Source: an uncultured Flavobacteriales bacterium | GTDB lineage: Bacteria > Bacteroidota > Bacteroidia > Flavobacteriales_D > Sanyastnellaceae | Assembly: GCA_905478325.1 (NCBI GenBank) | Contig: CAJQIB010000004.1 | Location: 111,429-175,428, forward strand | DNA length: 64,000 bases | Direction: 5' to 3' | Shown here: positions 8,777 through 19,883 of the stretch, piece after piece | Layout: the number at the start of each line of letters is the position of its first letter | Numbering within the stretch: the stretch's first letter is position 1 | The notes under the pieces: model-generated | Told to the model about the DNA's origin: nothing | Database searches by the model: none | Seen by the model: the letters and a program-made list of their open reading frames with translations, nothing else | Made by a program: the position numbers and the translations under genes

Positions 8777-9328
8777 ATGAGCGATATCGAAAAGAAATGG
8801 TACGTAGTGCGGGCCATCAGCGGTCAGGAAAAGAAGATCAAGGAGATCCTCGAAGCCGAGATTGCTGCTGAAGGCTTGCAACATTATGTCGGCCAGATTC
8901 TGATACCCGTAGAAAAGGTGTTTCAAATCAGAAATGGCAAAAAGGTCAGTAAGGAAAGGAATTTATTTCCTGGCTATATCTATTTAGAAGCTGCGTTGAT
9001 TGGAGAAGTTCCGCACGTTGTGAGAGGTGCTACAGGTGTGATTGGATTCCTTGGAGCAAAGAAACGAGGAGAGCCAATGGCTGTGCGTCAAAATGAGATG
9101 AACCGCATCTTAGGTGTAATCGATGAGATGGCGGATACGGAAGAGGAAATCAACATTCCTTACAAAATCGGGGAACTGGTGAAAGTAACCGATGGTCCAT
9201 TCAATGGCTTCAATGGAAGCATTGAAGAAGTGAACGAAGAGAAAAAGAAATTGAAAGTGATGGTCAAAATCTTCGGGCGTAAAACGCCAGTGGAGTTAGG
9301 CTATTTACAGGTCGAGAAAGAAGTATAA
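8777..9328 (+). CDS. nusG: Transcription termination/antitermination factor NusG
   Basis: Binds RNA polymerase and links it to Rho or the ribosome. The 183-residue protein has the N-terminal NGN domain starting KWYVVRAISGQEKKI and a C-terminal KOW domain (GELVKVTDGPFNGFNGSIEE). The ATG at 8777 was chosen over a TTG at 8756 because family members begin just before the WYVV motif. An 88-bp gap before rplK shows no clear terminator or promoter. Confidence 0.97.
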   Translation: MSDIEKKWYVVRAISGQEKKIKEILEAEIAAEGLQHYVGQILIPVEKVFQIRNGKKVSKERNLFPGYIYLEAALIGEVPHVVRGATGVIGFLGAKKRGEPMAVRQNEMNRILGVIDEMADTEEEINIPYKIGELVKVTDGPFNGFNGSIEEVNEEKKKLKVMVKIFGRKTPVELGYLQVEKEV

Positions 9329-9416
9329 ACCCGGAACAGACAGCCGAAACTATCGCGATGCCCCTACGAATGCTTCCCATTTGCGCGTGTTAAGGACTGT
9401 TCAATATAAATGACCA

Positions 9417-9854
9417 ATGGCTAAAGAAGTAGCTGGACTGATTAAGCTGCAAATTAGAGGTGGCGCTGCCAACCCTTCACCTCCCGTCGGACCGGCTCTC
9501 GGTGCGAAGGGTGTGAATATCATGGAGTTCTGTAAGCAATTCAACGGCAGAACTCAAGATAAGGCTGGCAAAGTTTGCCCTGTTGCGATCACGGTCTACA
9601 GTGACAAGTCTTTTGACTTTGTCATTAAGACGCCCCCTGCTGCCGTGCAGCTCATGGAGGCCGCCAAATTAAAAGGCGGTTCACCAGAGCCCAATCGGAT
9701 TAAGAAGGGTAAGGTGTCTTGGGACCAGGTTCGTCTAATTGCAGAAGACAAGATGCCTGATTTGAACTGTTTCTCAGTGGAGTCTGCCATGAAAATGGTA
9801 GCGGGAACAGCGAGAAGTATGGGGCTTCGAGTCGAAGGAACATCACCCTTCTAA
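9417..9854 (+). CDS. rplK: 50S ribosomal protein L11
   Basis: Part of the GTPase-associated centre on 23S rRNA. The 145-residue product matches L11 throughout, with the N-terminal proline-rich segment [19 protein letters not shown] and the C-terminal RNA-binding domain. It is followed 18 bp later by rplA, as in the usual L11 operon. Confidence 0.98.
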   Translation: MAKEVAGLIKLQIRGGAANPSPPVGPALGAKGVNIMEFCKQFNGRTQDKAGKVCPVAITVYSDKSFDFVIKTPPAAVQLMEAAKLKGGSPEPNRIKKGKVSWDQVRLIAEDKMPDLNCFSVESAMKMVAGTARSMGLRVEGTSPF

Positions 9855-9872
9855 CGTCAATAATTGCGCAAA

Positions 9873-10568
9873 ATGGGACAGTTATCAAAGAACCAAAAGG
9901 CATACGCTGAAAAGGTCGATCCTGACAAAGTGTACTCTTTATCCGAAGCGACAGCTTTGGTGAAGGCGTGCTCTAATTTCAAGTTCGATGCTTCAGTTGA
10001 TATTGCCGTGCGTCTCGGCGTAGATCCTCGTAAAGCAAACCAAATGGTGCGTGGAACGGTTTCCCTTCCTCACGGAACAGGAAAGACAGTTCGTGTTCTC
10101 GTCATTTGCAATCCTGACAAAGAGCAGGAAGCAAAGGATGCAGGAGCGGATTTTGTAGGACTCGACGAGTACATTGACAAGATCAAGGGCGGTTGGACCG
10201 ACGTTGATGTTATTATTACCACGCCCCAAGTGATGGGCAAGGTAGGTGCATTGGGCCGAGTACTCGGACCCCGTGGACTGATGCCTAACCCGAAATCGGG
10301 AACCGTCACAATGGACGTTGGCAAGGCTGTACAGGATGTAAAAGCTGGAAAAATTGATTTCAAGGTAGACAAGTACGGTATCGTACATGCCTCCGTTGGA
10401 AAGGTTTCCTTCGATGTAGAGAAGTTGAATGAGAATGTATCAGAAGTGCTTGGCACGTTGATGCGTTTGAAGCCAGCGTCTGCTAAAGGAGCTTACATGA
10501 TGAGTGTTTGTTTAAACTCGACCATGGGACCTGGAATCAAAGTTGACCAAAAAACGGCATTGGCCTAA
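9873..10568 (+). CDS. rplA: 50S ribosomal protein L1
   Basis: Forms the L1 stalk that guides release of deacylated tRNA and in many bacteria also represses its own operon. The 231-residue product shows the signatures [17 protein letters not shown] and [15 protein letters not shown]. The ATG at 9873 was preferred to a TTG at 9864 because it matches the family N-terminus. No obvious L1 operator could be recognised by eye upstream of rplK. Confidence 0.98.
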   Translation: MGQLSKNQKAYAEKVDPDKVYSLSEATALVKACSNFKFDASVDIAVRLGVDPRKANQMVRGTVSLPHGTGKTVRVLVICNPDKEQEAKDAGADFVGLDEYIDKIKGGWTDVDVIITTPQVMGKVGALGRVLGPRGLMPNPKSGTVTMDVGKAVQDVKAGKIDFKVDKYGIVHASVGKVSFDVEKLNENVSEVLGTLMRLKPASAKGAYMMSVCLNSTMGPGIKVDQKTALA

Positions 10569-10579
10569 TCTGAGAAACT

Positions 10580-11104
10580 ATGACTCGTATAGAAAAAAAT
10601 CAATTGATTGACGAGCTTTCTCAGATGCTGATAGAGAGGAATGTTGTGTATTTAACGGATGCTTCCGGACTAGATGCAGAGCAGACGACTCTATTGCGCC
10701 GAGAAAGTTCAAAAAAGGACATCACCGTTCGGGTGGTGAAAAACACGTTGTTGCGGAAAGCAATGGAGCGCGTAGAGGACAAAGATTACAGTGAGTTGTA
10801 TGACACACTGGTTGGCCAAACTGCGCTTTTGATGAGTGATGTAGGTAATGCACCTGCACGATTGATCAAAGATTTTGCGAAGAAGCACGACAAGCCTGTT
10901 TTGAAAGCGGCCTATGTTGAGGAAGCTTGTTACGTAGGAGCGAACCAATTGGATTTTCTGGTTTCGATTAAGTCGAAAGAAGAAGTCCTTGGAGAGATTG
11001 TTGGCCTATTGCAATCACCTGTCAAGAATGTTCTTGGCGCGTTGCAATCAGGTGGCAATACCATTTCTGGTTTGGTCAAAGCCCTGGAAGAACGGGGTGC
11101 TTGA
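10580..11104 (+). CDS. rplJ: 50S ribosomal protein L10
   Basis: Anchors the L7/L12 dimers to the ribosome. The 174-residue product shows the conserved N-terminus with VVKNTLLRKAM near residue 52 and a C-terminal helix that binds L7/L12. It starts only 11 bp after rplA, so there is no room for an independent L10 leader of the E. coli kind. Confidence 0.97.
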   Translation: MTRIEKNQLIDELSQMLIERNVVYLTDASGLDAEQTTLLRRESSKKDITVRVVKNTLLRKAMERVEDKDYSELYDTLVGQTALLMSDVGNAPARLIKDFAKKHDKPVLKAAYVEEACYVGANQLDFLVSIKSKEEVLGEIVGLLQSPVKNVLGALQSGGNTISGLVKALEERGA

Positions 11105-11147
11105 CACTGAATTTAATTAATAGAATCAAATAATTCAATCATCAATC

Positions 11148-11528
11148 ATGGCTGATTTGAAAACAATGGCAGAACAGTTGGTAAACCTCACTGTAAAGGA
11201 GGTAAACGAACTCGCCACAATCTTGAAGGACGAATATGGCATTGAGCCAGCAGCAGCAGCAGTAGCAGTAGCAGCACCCGGAGCGGGTGGTGGTGATGCC
11301 GGTGCAGCTGAGGCACAAACGGAATTCGATGTAATCCTTAAAGCCGCTGGAGCTGCAAAGCTTGCAGTTGTTAAGGCAGTAAAAGAACTCACTGGTCTCG
11401 GCTTGAAAGAGGCGAAAGAAATCGTTGACGGAGCTCCTGGCACTGTAAAGGCAGGTGTTTCTAAAGACGAAGCTGAAGCTCTCAAGACTCAACTCGAGGA
11501 AGCTGGTGCAGAAGTTGAGCTTAAGTAA
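11148..11528 (+). CDS. rplL: 50S ribosomal protein L7/L12
   Basis: The multi-copy stalk protein that recruits translation GTPases. The 126-residue product has an N-terminal dimerisation domain, a flexible Ala/Gly hinge (about residues 38-55, encoded by a GCA/GTA-rich tract) and a C-terminal domain with [15 protein letters not shown]. It lies 43 bp after rplJ and is followed by a strong hairpin before rpoB. Confidence 0.98.
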   Translation: MADLKTMAEQLVNLTVKEVNELATILKDEYGIEPAAAAVAVAAPGAGGGDAGAAEAQTEFDVILKAAGAAKLAVVKAVKELTGLGLKEAKEIVDGAPGTVKAGVSKDEAEALKTQLEEAGAEVELK

Positions 11529-11549
11529 GCCCAATAGCTAACCGTTTTC

Positions 11550-11590
11550 AGGTCCAGGTGGGGAAGCAGGTTCCCCGCCTGGACCTTTAT
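11550..11590 (+). terminator. Terminator/attenuator between rplL and rpoB
   Basis: A 16-bp stem with one G.U pair is formed by 11550-11565 (AGGTCCAGGTGGGGAA) and 11571-11586 (TTCCCCGCCTGGACCT) with a 5-base loop, followed by TTATTG. The position matches the known partial attenuator in the E. coli rplL-rpoB gap, which sets ribosomal protein to polymerase ratio. Function here is inferred from that parallel. Confidence 0.75.
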
Positions 11591-11648
11591 TGCCTTGTTT
11601 TAACCTGTCACCGCCATCGCCTGTTTCCTCTTAAGATCACAATCCACC

Positions 11649-14600
11649 ATGACTTTGGTGAAACACACTACCGCCGAGCGCATAAGCTTTTCATCCGTTG
11701 AAATGCCGTTGTCACGTCCAGATTTTCTGGATATTCAACTCCGCTCTTTCCAGGAATTCTTCCAATTGGAGACGAATCCTGAAAACCGTGAATCGGAAGG
11801 CCTATTCAAGGTTTTTAGTGAGAATTTTCCCATTACGGATACACGAAATCAATTCGTGCTCGAATTCCTCGACTATTTCGTAGATCCCCCGCGTTATTCT
11901 ATCAATGAATGCATTGAGCGTGGCTTAACATACAGCGTGCCTTTAAAGGCAAAGCTGAAGCTGTATTGTACGGATCCGGAACACGAGGATTTTGAGACCA
12001 TCGTCCAGGATGTTTACCTGGGTACGATACCTTACATGACGCCGCAAGGGTCTTTTGTAATCAATGGGGCAGAGCGCGTCATTGTCAATCAATTGCACCG
12101 TTCTCCCGGGGTATTCTTCGGCCAAAGTCGCCATGCGAATGGCACGAAGCTTTACAGTGCACGGATTATCCCGTTTAAGGGGTCTTGGATTGAGTTTGCA
12201 ACGGACATCAACAGTGTCATGTATGCTTACATCGATCGCAAGAAGAAGTTGCCCGTTACCACATTGCTGCGGGCGATCGGCTTTGAAACCGACCGAGATA
12301 TTTTAGACATCTTCAACCTTGCTGATGAAGTTAAGGTTAGCAAAGCAGGCTTAAAGCGTGCCATCGGCCGACGTCTCGCAGCGCGTGTTTTGAAAACATG
12401 GGTAGAGGACTTCGTTGATGAGGATACAGGTGAAGTCGTTTCTATTGAAAGAAATGAGGTGGTCCTCGATCGTGAAACGATCGTCGAGAAGGATCATATT
12501 GATTTGATTGTTGATTCGGGTAGCAAGTCCATAATTCTGCACAAAGAGGATATCAACCAGGCTGACTATGCGATAATCTACAATACGCTTCAAAAAGACA
12601 GCTCGAATTCTGAAAAAGAAGCCGTTGAGTATATCTACCGTCAATTGCGGAATGCTGAGCCACCAGATTTGGATACAGCACGTGGTGTAATTGACAAGTT
12701 ATTCTTCTCTGAGCAACGATATGACTTGGGTGAAGTTGGACGTTTCCGAATTAACCGAAAGCTGAATATCAAAGACGATGTTCAAAATCGTACGTTAACT
12801 AAGGATGACATTCTTCTGATTATCAAGTACTTGCTTGATTTGGTGAATTCAAATGCAGATGTCGATGACATTGACCACCTATCGAATCGAAGGATCCGAA
12901 CAGTAGGAGAGCAGTTGTATAGCCAGTTCGGAGTTGGTTTGGCGAGGATGGCTCGAACCATACGAGAGCGTATGAATGTGAGAGACAATGAGGTCTTTAC
13001 TCCAACGGATTTGATCAATGCCAAGACGCTGAGCTCGGTGATCAATAGTTTCTTTGGAACGAACCAGCTGTCTCAGTTTATGGACCAGACGAATCCGCTG
13101 AGTGAGGTAACGCACAAGCGGCGTATCTCAGCACTCGGGCCTGGTGGGCTTTCCCGTGAACGGGCTGGTTTTGAGGTTCGTGACGTACACTACACGCACT
13201 ATGGTCGTCTATGCACAATTGAAACGCCTGAGGGACCTAACATTGGTTTGATCAGTTCATTGTGTGTTTTCGCAAAAGTGAACCGCTTAGGATTCATTGA
13301 AACACCCTACCGCCGCGTTAAGGACGGAAAGGTTTCAAACAAGCCGGAGGATGTTATATACCTCTCAGCTGAAGATGAAGACTCAAGCTTGATTGCACAG
13401 GCAAATGCTCCGATCACAAAAGATGGAACATTTAAGAATGACATTGTGAAGGCGCGAATGGAAGGAGATTTCCCTCAAGTGGCTCCGGACCAGTTGAATT
13501 ATATGGACGTTGCTCCTAACCAGATCGCTTCGATTGCTGCATCATTGATTCCGTTTTTGGAGCATGATGACGCCAACCGTGCCTTGATGGGGTCCAACAT
13601 GATGCGTCAGGCAGTGCCGTTGATGCGTCCAGTGGCTCCAATTGTAGGAACAGGTCTGGAGAAATCAGTTGCTGAAGATTCTAGAATCTTAATGCGAGCT
13701 GAAGCAGATGGTGTTGTAGAGTTTGTTGATTCAGATTTCATCCATATCAAATATGCGATGGACGAAAAGGATCAATTGGTCACATTTGAAGAAGATGTGA
13801 AGATCTATGATATTCCGAAGTTCAAGCGAACGAACCAAGGGACTTGCATGAACTTGAAGCCCATCGTTGAGAGGGGTGCACATGTGAAGGCAGGACAGAT
13901 TTTGGTTGAAGGGTACTCAACGGATAACGGTGAGCTCGCTCTGGGTCAAAACATGAAGGTCGCTTTCATGCCTTGGAAGGGGTACAACTTTGAGGATGCT
14001 ATTGTAATCAATGAGCGCGTGGTTCGTGAAGATGTCTTCACCTCCCTGCACGTTGATGAATATGTATTGGAAGTTCGTGATACAAAGCGTGGTGTTGAAG
14101 AATTGACAAGTGATATTCCAAACGTTAGCGAAGAAGCTACGAGTGATTTGGATGAAAACGGTCTGATCCGCGTAGGAGCAGAGGTCAAGGAAGGCGACAT
14201 CCTCATTGGAAAAATCACTCCTAAAGGAGAGTCAGATCCGAGTCCTGAAGAGAAATTGCTTCGTGCAATCTTTGGAGATAAGGCTGGAGATGTGAAAGAT
14301 GCTTCATTGAAAATGCCGCCATCTGGACAAGGGGTCGTCATCGACAAGAAGTTATTTAGCCGTGCGATCAAAGACCGTAAATCTAAAGCTGCTGACAAGG
14401 CTGTCTTGGAAACGATCGATAAGCAATTTGATGTCGAAGCCGCGGACTTGAAAAAAGTCTTGGTGGAGAAGTTGATGAAGCTAGTTGGCGGTAAAGTGTG
14501 TCAGGGAGTCAACAACTACTACAAAGAGGAGCAAGTCAAGAAGGGAGTGAAGTTCACTCAGAAGATCTTGACGAGCTTGGACTATCTAACCATCAATAGT

Positions 14601-15467
14601 GATGGTTGGGTGCGCGACGAAGACAACAATCAGTTAGTCCGTCGAGTCATCCACAACTACCATTTGAAGTACAACGATGTCTTGGGAGCGTACAAACGCA
14701 AAAAATTCCAAGTAACAGTTGGTGATGAGCTTCCAACAGGCATTGTCAAATTGGCAAAAGTCTATGTTGCGAAGAAGCGCAAGCTGAAGGTGGGAGATAA
14801 GATGGCGGGACGTCACGGAAACAAGGGTATTGTTGCCAAAATCGTTCGTGCAGAGGATATGCCGTTCCTAGAGGATGGAACGCCAGTGGACATTGTATTG
14901 AATCCACTAGGTGTACCGTCTCGTATGAACTTGGGGCAGATCTATGAGACGGTGTTAGGATGGGCCGGCCAAAAGCTTGGAAGGACCTATTCAACGCCAA
15001 TTTTTGATGGTGCTACATTGGATCAGATTACTTCTATCACAGACGAAGCAGGTGTGCCGGAATGCGGTGTAACTTACTTGTATGATGGTGGAACGGGTGA
15101 GCGATTTGATCAACCAGCGACAGTCGGCGTAATCTATATGATTAAGTTGAGCCACATGGTTGACGATAAGATGCACGCACGTTCAATCGGTCCATACTCG
15201 CTCATCACTCAGCAGCCGCTTGGTGGTAAAGCTCAGTTCGGTGGTCAACGTTTTGGTGAGATGGAGGTTTGGGCACTCGAGGCATTCGGTGCAGCCAATA
15301 TCCTACAGGAAATATTGACGGTGAAGTCTGACGACGTCACTGGAAGAGCTCGCGCTTATGAAGCCATCGTTAAAGGGGACAACATGCCAGCTCCAGGCAT
15401 CCCTGAGTCATTCAATGTCTTGCTCCACGAATTGCGTGGATTGGGCTTGACCATTTCACTTGATTGA
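11649..15467 (+). CDS. rpoB: DNA-directed RNA polymerase subunit beta
   Basis: The large catalytic subunit of RNA polymerase. The 1272-residue length is normal for Bacteroidota. Seen in order are the N-terminal lobes, the rifampicin region ([20 protein letters not shown] near residue 478, with the residues expected of a rifampicin-sensitive enzyme), [14 protein letters not shown], the [20 protein letters not shown] segment near residue 860 and the C-terminal [13 protein letters not shown]. It has its own 120-bp upstream gap containing the attenuator hairpin. rpoC follows 24 bp after its stop, so the two are co-transcribed. Confidence 0.99.
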   Translation: MTLVKHTTAERISFSSVEMPLSRPDFLDIQLRSFQEFFQLETNPENRESEGLFKVFSENFPITDTRNQFVLEFLDYFVDPPRYSINECIERGLTYSVPLKAKLKLYCTDPEHEDFETIVQDVYLGTIPYMTPQGSFVINGAERVIVNQLHRSPGVFFGQSRHANGTKLYSARIIPFKGSWIEFATDINSVMYAYIDRKKKLPVTTLLRAIGFETDRDILDIFNLADEVKVSKAGLKRAIGRRLAARVLKTWVEDFVDEDTGEVVSIERNEVVLDRETIVEKDHIDLIVDSGSKSIILHKEDINQADYAIIYNTLQKDSSNSEKEAVEYIYRQLRNAEPPDLDTARGVIDKLFFSEQRYDLGEVGRFRINRKLNIKDDVQNRTLTKDDILLIIKYLLDLVNSNADVDDIDHLSNRRIRTVGEQLYSQFGVGLARMARTIRERMNVRDNEVFTPTDLINAKTLSSVINSFFGTNQLSQFMDQTNPLSEVTHKRRISALGPGGLSRERAGFEVRDVHYTHYGRLCTIETPEGPNIGLISSLCVFAKVNRLGFIETPYRRVKDGKVSNKPEDVIYLSAEDEDSSLIAQANAPITKDGTFKNDIVKARMEGDFPQVAPDQLNYMDVAPNQIASIAASLIPFLEHDDANRALMGSNMMRQAVPLMRPVAPIVGTGLEKSVAEDSRILMRAEADGVVEFVDSDFIHIKYAMDEKDQLVTFEEDVKIYDIPKFKRTNQGTCMNLKPIVERGAHVKAGQILVEGYSTDNGELALGQNMKVAFMPWKGYNFEDAIVINERVVREDVFTSLHVDEYVLEVRDTKRGVEELTSDIPNVSEEATSDLDENGLIRVGAEVKEGDILIGKITPKGESDPSPEEKLLRAIFGDKAGDVKDASLKMPPSGQGVVIDKKLFSRAIKDRKSKAADKAVLETIDKQFDVEAADLKKVLVEKLMKLVGGKVCQGVNNYYKEEQVKKGVKFTQKILTSLDYLTINSDGWVRDEDNNQLVRRVIHNYHLKYNDVLGAYKRKKFQVTVGDELPTGIVKLAKVYVAKKRKLKVGDKMAGRHGNKGIVAKIVRAEDMPFLEDGTPVDIVLNPLGVPSRMNLGQIYETVLGWAGQKLGRTYSTPIFDGATLDQITSITDEAGVPECGVTYLYDGGTGERFDQPATVGVIYMIKLSHMVDDKMHARSIGPYSLITQQPLGGKAQFGGQRFGEMEVWALEAFGAANILQEILTVKSDDVTGRARAYEAIVKGDNMPAPGIPESFNVLLHELRGLGLTISLD

Positions 15468-15491
15468 TTAATCGCTTAGAACCGCATTTCT

Positions 15492-18400
15492 ATGTTTCAG
15501 CAAAAACAACCTAAACAGCTTTCTAGCGATTTCAATGAAATCACAATTTCTCTGGCTTCTCCAGAGATGATTTTAGAGCAGTCGCATGGTGAAGTATTGA
15601 AGCCAGAAACCATCAATTATCGGACATACAAGCCCGAAAGAGACGGTTTATTCTGTGAGAGAATTTTCGGCCCAGTGAAGGACTTTGAATGCCATTGCGG
15701 TAAGTACAAGCGTATCCGATACAAAGGAATCGTTTGTGACCGTTGTGGAGTAGAGGTCACTGAGAAGAAGGTTCGTCGTGAACGAATGGGACACATCCAA
15801 TTGGTCGTTCCTGTTGCACACATCTGGTATTTCAAGAGCTTGCCAAATAAAATTGGTTACCTCTTAGGGCTTCCTTCAAAGAAGCTTGACCAGATCATTT
15901 ATTACGAACGTTATGTCGTCATTCAGCCGGGCATTGCCAAAGGTGCTGAGGATGCTGAATTGACGGTCAATGACTTCCTAACGGAAGATGAGTACTTGGA
16001 TATTTTGGATTCGCTTCCAAAGGAGAATCAGTACTTGGACGAAAAGGATCCGAACAAATTTGTAGCGAAGATGGGTGCAGAGGCACTTCATGATATGCTT
16101 GCGAATTTGGAGTTGGATGAATTGGCAGCATCGTTGCGTCACGCAGCGGGAACGGAGACTTCTCAACAGCGAAAGAGCGAGGCTCTGAAGCGATTGCAAG
16201 TTGTTGAATCGCTTCGCGATGCGAATTCTCGGATTGTCAATAAGCCGGAATGGATGATTGTCAAAGTTGTGCCAGTCATTCCACCAGAATTGCGCCCATT
16301 GGTGCCGCTTGATGGGGGTCGATTTGCAACGTCTGATTTGAACGATTTGTATCGACGTGTCATCATTCGGAACAACCGTTTGAAGCGTTTGGTAGAGATC
16401 AAAGCACCGGAGGTCATCTTGCGGAATGAGAAGCGAATGCTTCAGGAAGCAGTTGACAGTTTGTTTGACAACAGCCGCAAATCAAGCGCGGTTAAAACGG
16501 AGAGCAACCGTCCGCTAAAGTCTCTTTCAGATAGTTTGAAAGGAAAGCAAGGTCGTTTCCGTCAGAATTTGTTGGGAAAGCGTGTTGATTATTCAGCGCG
16601 TTCGGTCATTGTCGTTGGACCTGACTTGAAGTTGCATGAGTGCGGCTTACCAAAGAACATGGCTGCTGAATTGTACAAGCCGTTTATCATCCGCAAGATG
16701 ATTGAGCGTGGGATTGTAAAAACAGTGAAGTCTGCGAAGAAGATTGTTGACGCCAAAGAGCCTGTAGTATGGGATATTTTGGAAAACGTGATGAAGGGCC
16801 ACCCGGTACTTTTGAATCGTGCACCAACCCTTCACAGATTGGGTATTCAGGCGTTTCAGCCGAAACTCATTGAAGGAAAGGCAATTCAATTGCATCCTCT
16901 AGCCTGTACAGCATTCAACGCCGACTTTGACGGTGACCAAATGGCTGTTCACTTGCCTTTGGGCAGTGCTGCTGTTTTGGAAGCACAGTTGTTGATGTTG
17001 GCTTCGCACAATATCCTGAATCCAGCGAATGGAGCTCCGATTGCAGTACCGTCACAAGACATGGTCTTGGGATTGTATTACATCACTAAGGTTCGCAAGG
17101 GAACACCGGATCATCCTGTGAAGGGTGAGGGAATGGTGTGTTATTCTCCTGAAGAAGTTCGGATTGCTTACCAGGAAGGTAAGCTCGAGCTTCATGCCGA
17201 GATTAAGATGCGATTTGTTGACATCGATGGTGTAACACACCTGATTGATACAACTTGTGGACGTGTTCTTTTCAATGAGCATGTTCCAAAAGAAGCAGGT
17301 TATGTCAATGAATTATTGACGAAGAAATCGTTGCGTGGCATTATTAGTCACGTATTGAATAGCACCAATGTGCCGCGTACAGCGCAGTTCTTGGATGATA
17401 TTAAAAACCTTGGTTTCTACATGGCCTTCAAGGGTGGTCTATCGTTCAACTTGAACGATGTTATCATCCCTGAAGAGAAAGTGAAGTTGGTGGAAGGGGC
17501 GAAAGCCCAGGTCGCTGAGGTGATGGAGAACTATAACATGGGTCTCATCACGAACAACGAGCGGTACAACCAAATTATTGACATCTGGACGCACACGAAT
17601 TCACGTTTGACCAACATCTTGATGGATCGCATCGAGACGGACAAGCAAGGGTTTAACTCCATCTATATGATGATGCACTCAGGTGCACGTGGGTCGAAGG
17701 AGCAAATTCGTCAGCTTTCTGGTATGCGTGGATTGATGGCCAAGCCACAAAAATCTTCAGCAACGGGTGGTCAGGATATCATTGAGAATCCAATTTTGTC
17801 CAACTTTAAAGAAGGACTTTCGATTCTTGAGTACTTTATCTCGACTCACGGTGCACGGAAAGGTTTGGCTGATACGGCCTTGAAAACGGCTGACGCGGGT
17901 TATTTGACTCGTCGATTGGTTGACGTAGCCCAGGACGTGATTATCACGGAAGAAGATTGTTTGACATTGCGTGGAGTTTTAGCGACACCGTTGCGTAAGA
18001 ACGATGAGATCGCAGAAGTGATTTCTGAACGAATTCAAGGACGTACAACCGTCAATGAAGTCGTACACCCAACCACCGGTGAGGTGATGTTGGAAGCGGG
18101 TACGGAAATTACGGTTCCAATGGCAAATGCAATTGAAGAAGCGGGCATTGATGAAGTTGAAGTACGTTCGGTTTTGACTTGCGAGTCAATGTCCGGAGTT
18201 TGCGTCAAGTGCTACGGAAAGAATTTGGCTACAGCACGCACCGTTCAGGTGGGTGAAGCTGTCGGAGTCATTGCAGCACAGTCCATTGGTGAGCCTGGAA
18301 CACAGTTGACACTTCGTACGTTCCACGTGGGTGGTACGGCATCCAAAATCTCTGACGACAGTGAGATGTCGGTGAAGTTTGACGGGGTGGTTGAAATCGA

Positions 18401-19799
18401 TGATTTGCGTGAAGTTTCTCGAGTCAACGCGGACGGCGAAAAGGAAAGGGTTGTCGTTTCTCGTTCATCAGAATTCAAGGTGGTTGATAAAACGACTGGT
18501 GTGGCATTGAGCACAACCATCCTGCCTTATGGCTCGGTATTGAACAAATTCCCGGGTGACAAGATCAAGAAAGGAGATTCGATTTGCTCTTGGGATCAAT
18601 ACAACAATGTTATCATCAGTGAAGAGAAAGGATTGATCAAATTCGAGATGATCGAAGAAGGCATGACCTATCGTGAAGAGCTTGATGAGCAAACTGGATT
18701 CCGCGAAATCGTAATTACAGAGACGAAAGACAAGAAGAAGAACCCGGCTATTTTGATTGTCAATAAGAAGGGTGACGTCTTGAAGACGTACTCGCTTCCT
18801 GTTGGTGCTCACCTTTCTGTAAAAGAAGGAGACGAGGCTAAAATTGGACAAATCTTAACGAAGATTCCACGTGTAGCTGGAAAGTCTGGTGACATTACAG
18901 GGGGTCTACCTCGTGTAACGGAATTGTTCGAAGCACGTAACCCATCGAACCCAGCGGTTGTATCCCAGGTAGATGGAATTGTGTCTTACGGAAAGATTAA
19001 GCGTGGTAACCGTGAGGTGATTGTTGAATCACGACTTGGAGACGTCTACAAGTACTTGGTGCCGTTGTCGAAGCACATTTTGGTGCAGGACAATGACTTT
19101 GTTCGTGCAGGCATGCCGCTTTCAGACGGAGCGATTACGCCAATTGATATCTTGGATATCATGGGTCCAACAGCTGTGCAGGAATACATTGTGAATGAAA
19201 TTCAGGACGTATACCGTTTGCAGGGTGTGAAGATCAATGACAAGCACTTTGAAGTCATCGTTCGTCAAATGATGAAGAAGGTGGTCGTAGAAGATGCTGG
19301 AGACTCTCGTTTCTTGGAGAAGCAGTTCGCAGAGAAGAATGACTTCATGGTTGAGAACAACCGTATTTTCGGAATGGTTGTGATCACGGATAAAGGAGAG
19401 AGTGAAGACTTGAAGTTGGGCTCTATGATTTCTGCGCGTCAATTGCGTGACATCAATAGTTCACTTCGTAGACGTGACCTCACCTTGGCTGAAGGACGTG
19501 ATGCCATTCCTGCAACGGCTCGTCCATTGCTTCAGGGAATCACCCGCGCTTCTTTGCAGACCAAATCATTCATATCGGCGGCCTCTTTCCAGGAGACAAC
19601 GAAAGTGTTGAATGAAGCGGCTGTAAGTGGTAAGCAGGACTTCTTGAGAGGTTTGAAGGAAAATGTCATCGTAGGTCATTTGATTCCAGCAGGGACTGGA
19701 ACACGTGCTTTCACGACAAAGAAGACAATTAATCGCATGCCAAATCACGTTGTTGAAGCTCCTGAAACGACAGAAGTAGAAACAGAAGTGGAGGCTTGA
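15492..19799 (+). CDS. rpoC: DNA-directed RNA polymerase subunit beta'
   Basis: The second catalytic subunit of RNA polymerase, 1435 residues. The N-terminal zinc site [20 protein letters not shown] is near residues 68-87. The Mg2+-binding catalytic loop [12 protein letters not shown] lies near residue 476. The second cysteine cluster ([12 protein letters not shown]) and the bridge helix and trigger loop region ([18 protein letters not shown]) follow. The C-terminal part carries the usual insertions of this phylum. A strong terminator lies 18 bp after the stop, closing the block that began at the tRNA promoter. Confidence 0.99.
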   Translation: MFQQKQPKQLSSDFNEITISLASPEMILEQSHGEVLKPETINYRTYKPERDGLFCERIFGPVKDFECHCGKYKRIRYKGIVCDRCGVEVTEKKVRRERMGHIQLVVPVAHIWYFKSLPNKIGYLLGLPSKKLDQIIYYERYVVIQPGIAKGAEDAELTVNDFLTEDEYLDILDSLPKENQYLDEKDPNKFVAKMGAEALHDMLANLELDELAASLRHAAGTETSQQRKSEALKRLQVVESLRDANSRIVNKPEWMIVKVVPVIPPELRPLVPLDGGRFATSDLNDLYRRVIIRNNRLKRLVEIKAPEVILRNEKRMLQEAVDSLFDNSRKSSAVKTESNRPLKSLSDSLKGKQGRFRQNLLGKRVDYSARSVIVVGPDLKLHECGLPKNMAAELYKPFIIRKMIERGIVKTVKSAKKIVDAKEPVVWDILENVMKGHPVLLNRAPTLHRLGIQAFQPKLIEGKAIQLHPLACTAFNADFDGDQMAVHLPLGSAAVLEAQLLMLASHNILNPANGAPIAVPSQDMVLGLYYITKVRKGTPDHPVKGEGMVCYSPEEVRIAYQEGKLELHAEIKMRFVDIDGVTHLIDTTCGRVLFNEHVPKEAGYVNELLTKKSLRGIISHVLNSTNVPRTAQFLDDIKNLGFYMAFKGGLSFNLNDVIIPEEKVKLVEGAKAQVAEVMENYNMGLITNNERYNQIIDIWTHTNSRLTNILMDRIETDKQGFNSIYMMMHSGARGSKEQIRQLSGMRGLMAKPQKSSATGGQDIIENPILSNFKEGLSILEYFISTHGARKGLADTALKTADAGYLTRRLVDVAQDVIITEEDCLTLRGVLATPLRKNDEIAEVISERIQGRTTVNEVVHPTTGEVMLEAGTEITVPMANAIEEAGIDEVEVRSVLTCESMSGVCVKCYGKNLATARTVQVGEAVGVIAAQSIGEPGTQLTLRTFHVGGTASKISDDSEMSVKFDGVVEIDDLREVSRVNADGEKERVVVSRSSEFKVVDKTTGVALSTTILPYGSVLNKFPGDKIKKGDSICSWDQYNNVIISEEKGLIKFEMIEEGMTYREELDEQTGFREIVITETKDKKKNPAILIVNKKGDVLKTYSLPVGAHLSVKEGDEAKIGQILTKIPRVAGKSGDITGGLPRVTELFEARNPSNPAVVSQVDGIVSYGKIKRGNREVIVESRLGDVYKYLVPLSKHILVQDNDFVRAGMPLSDGAITPIDILDIMGPTAVQEYIVNEIQDVYRLQGVKINDKHFEVIVRQMMKKVVVEDAGDSRFLEKQFAEKNDFMVENNRIFGMVVITDKGESEDLKLGSMISARQLRDINSSLRRRDLTLAEGRDAIPATARPLLQGITRASLQTKSFISAASFQETTKVLNEAAVSGKQDFLRGLKENVIVGHLIPAGTGTRAFTTKKTINRMPNHVVEAPETTEVETEVEA

Positions 19800-19816
19800 T
19801 TCAATGGACTAACTAC

Positions 19817-19850
19817 AAAAAAGGCTCACCATCCGGTGAGCCTTTTTTTT
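19817..19850 (+). terminator. Intrinsic terminator after rpoC
   Basis: The stem AAGGCTCACC/GGTGAGCCTT has a 4-base loop ATCC and is flanked by A-run and T-run of six to eight bases, so it could act in both directions. On the minus strand it would also serve the convergent 510-residue gene, which ends at 19884. Confidence 0.93.
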
Positions 19851-19883
19851 GTGCCTCTAATTTTTGAAAAAAGAGCCGCTTTC

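Noticed and set aside
11245..11285. GCA/GTA triplet repeat that could be taken for a microsatellite
   Set aside because: It encodes the Ala/Val-rich flexible hinge of L7/L12, a normal feature of that protein.
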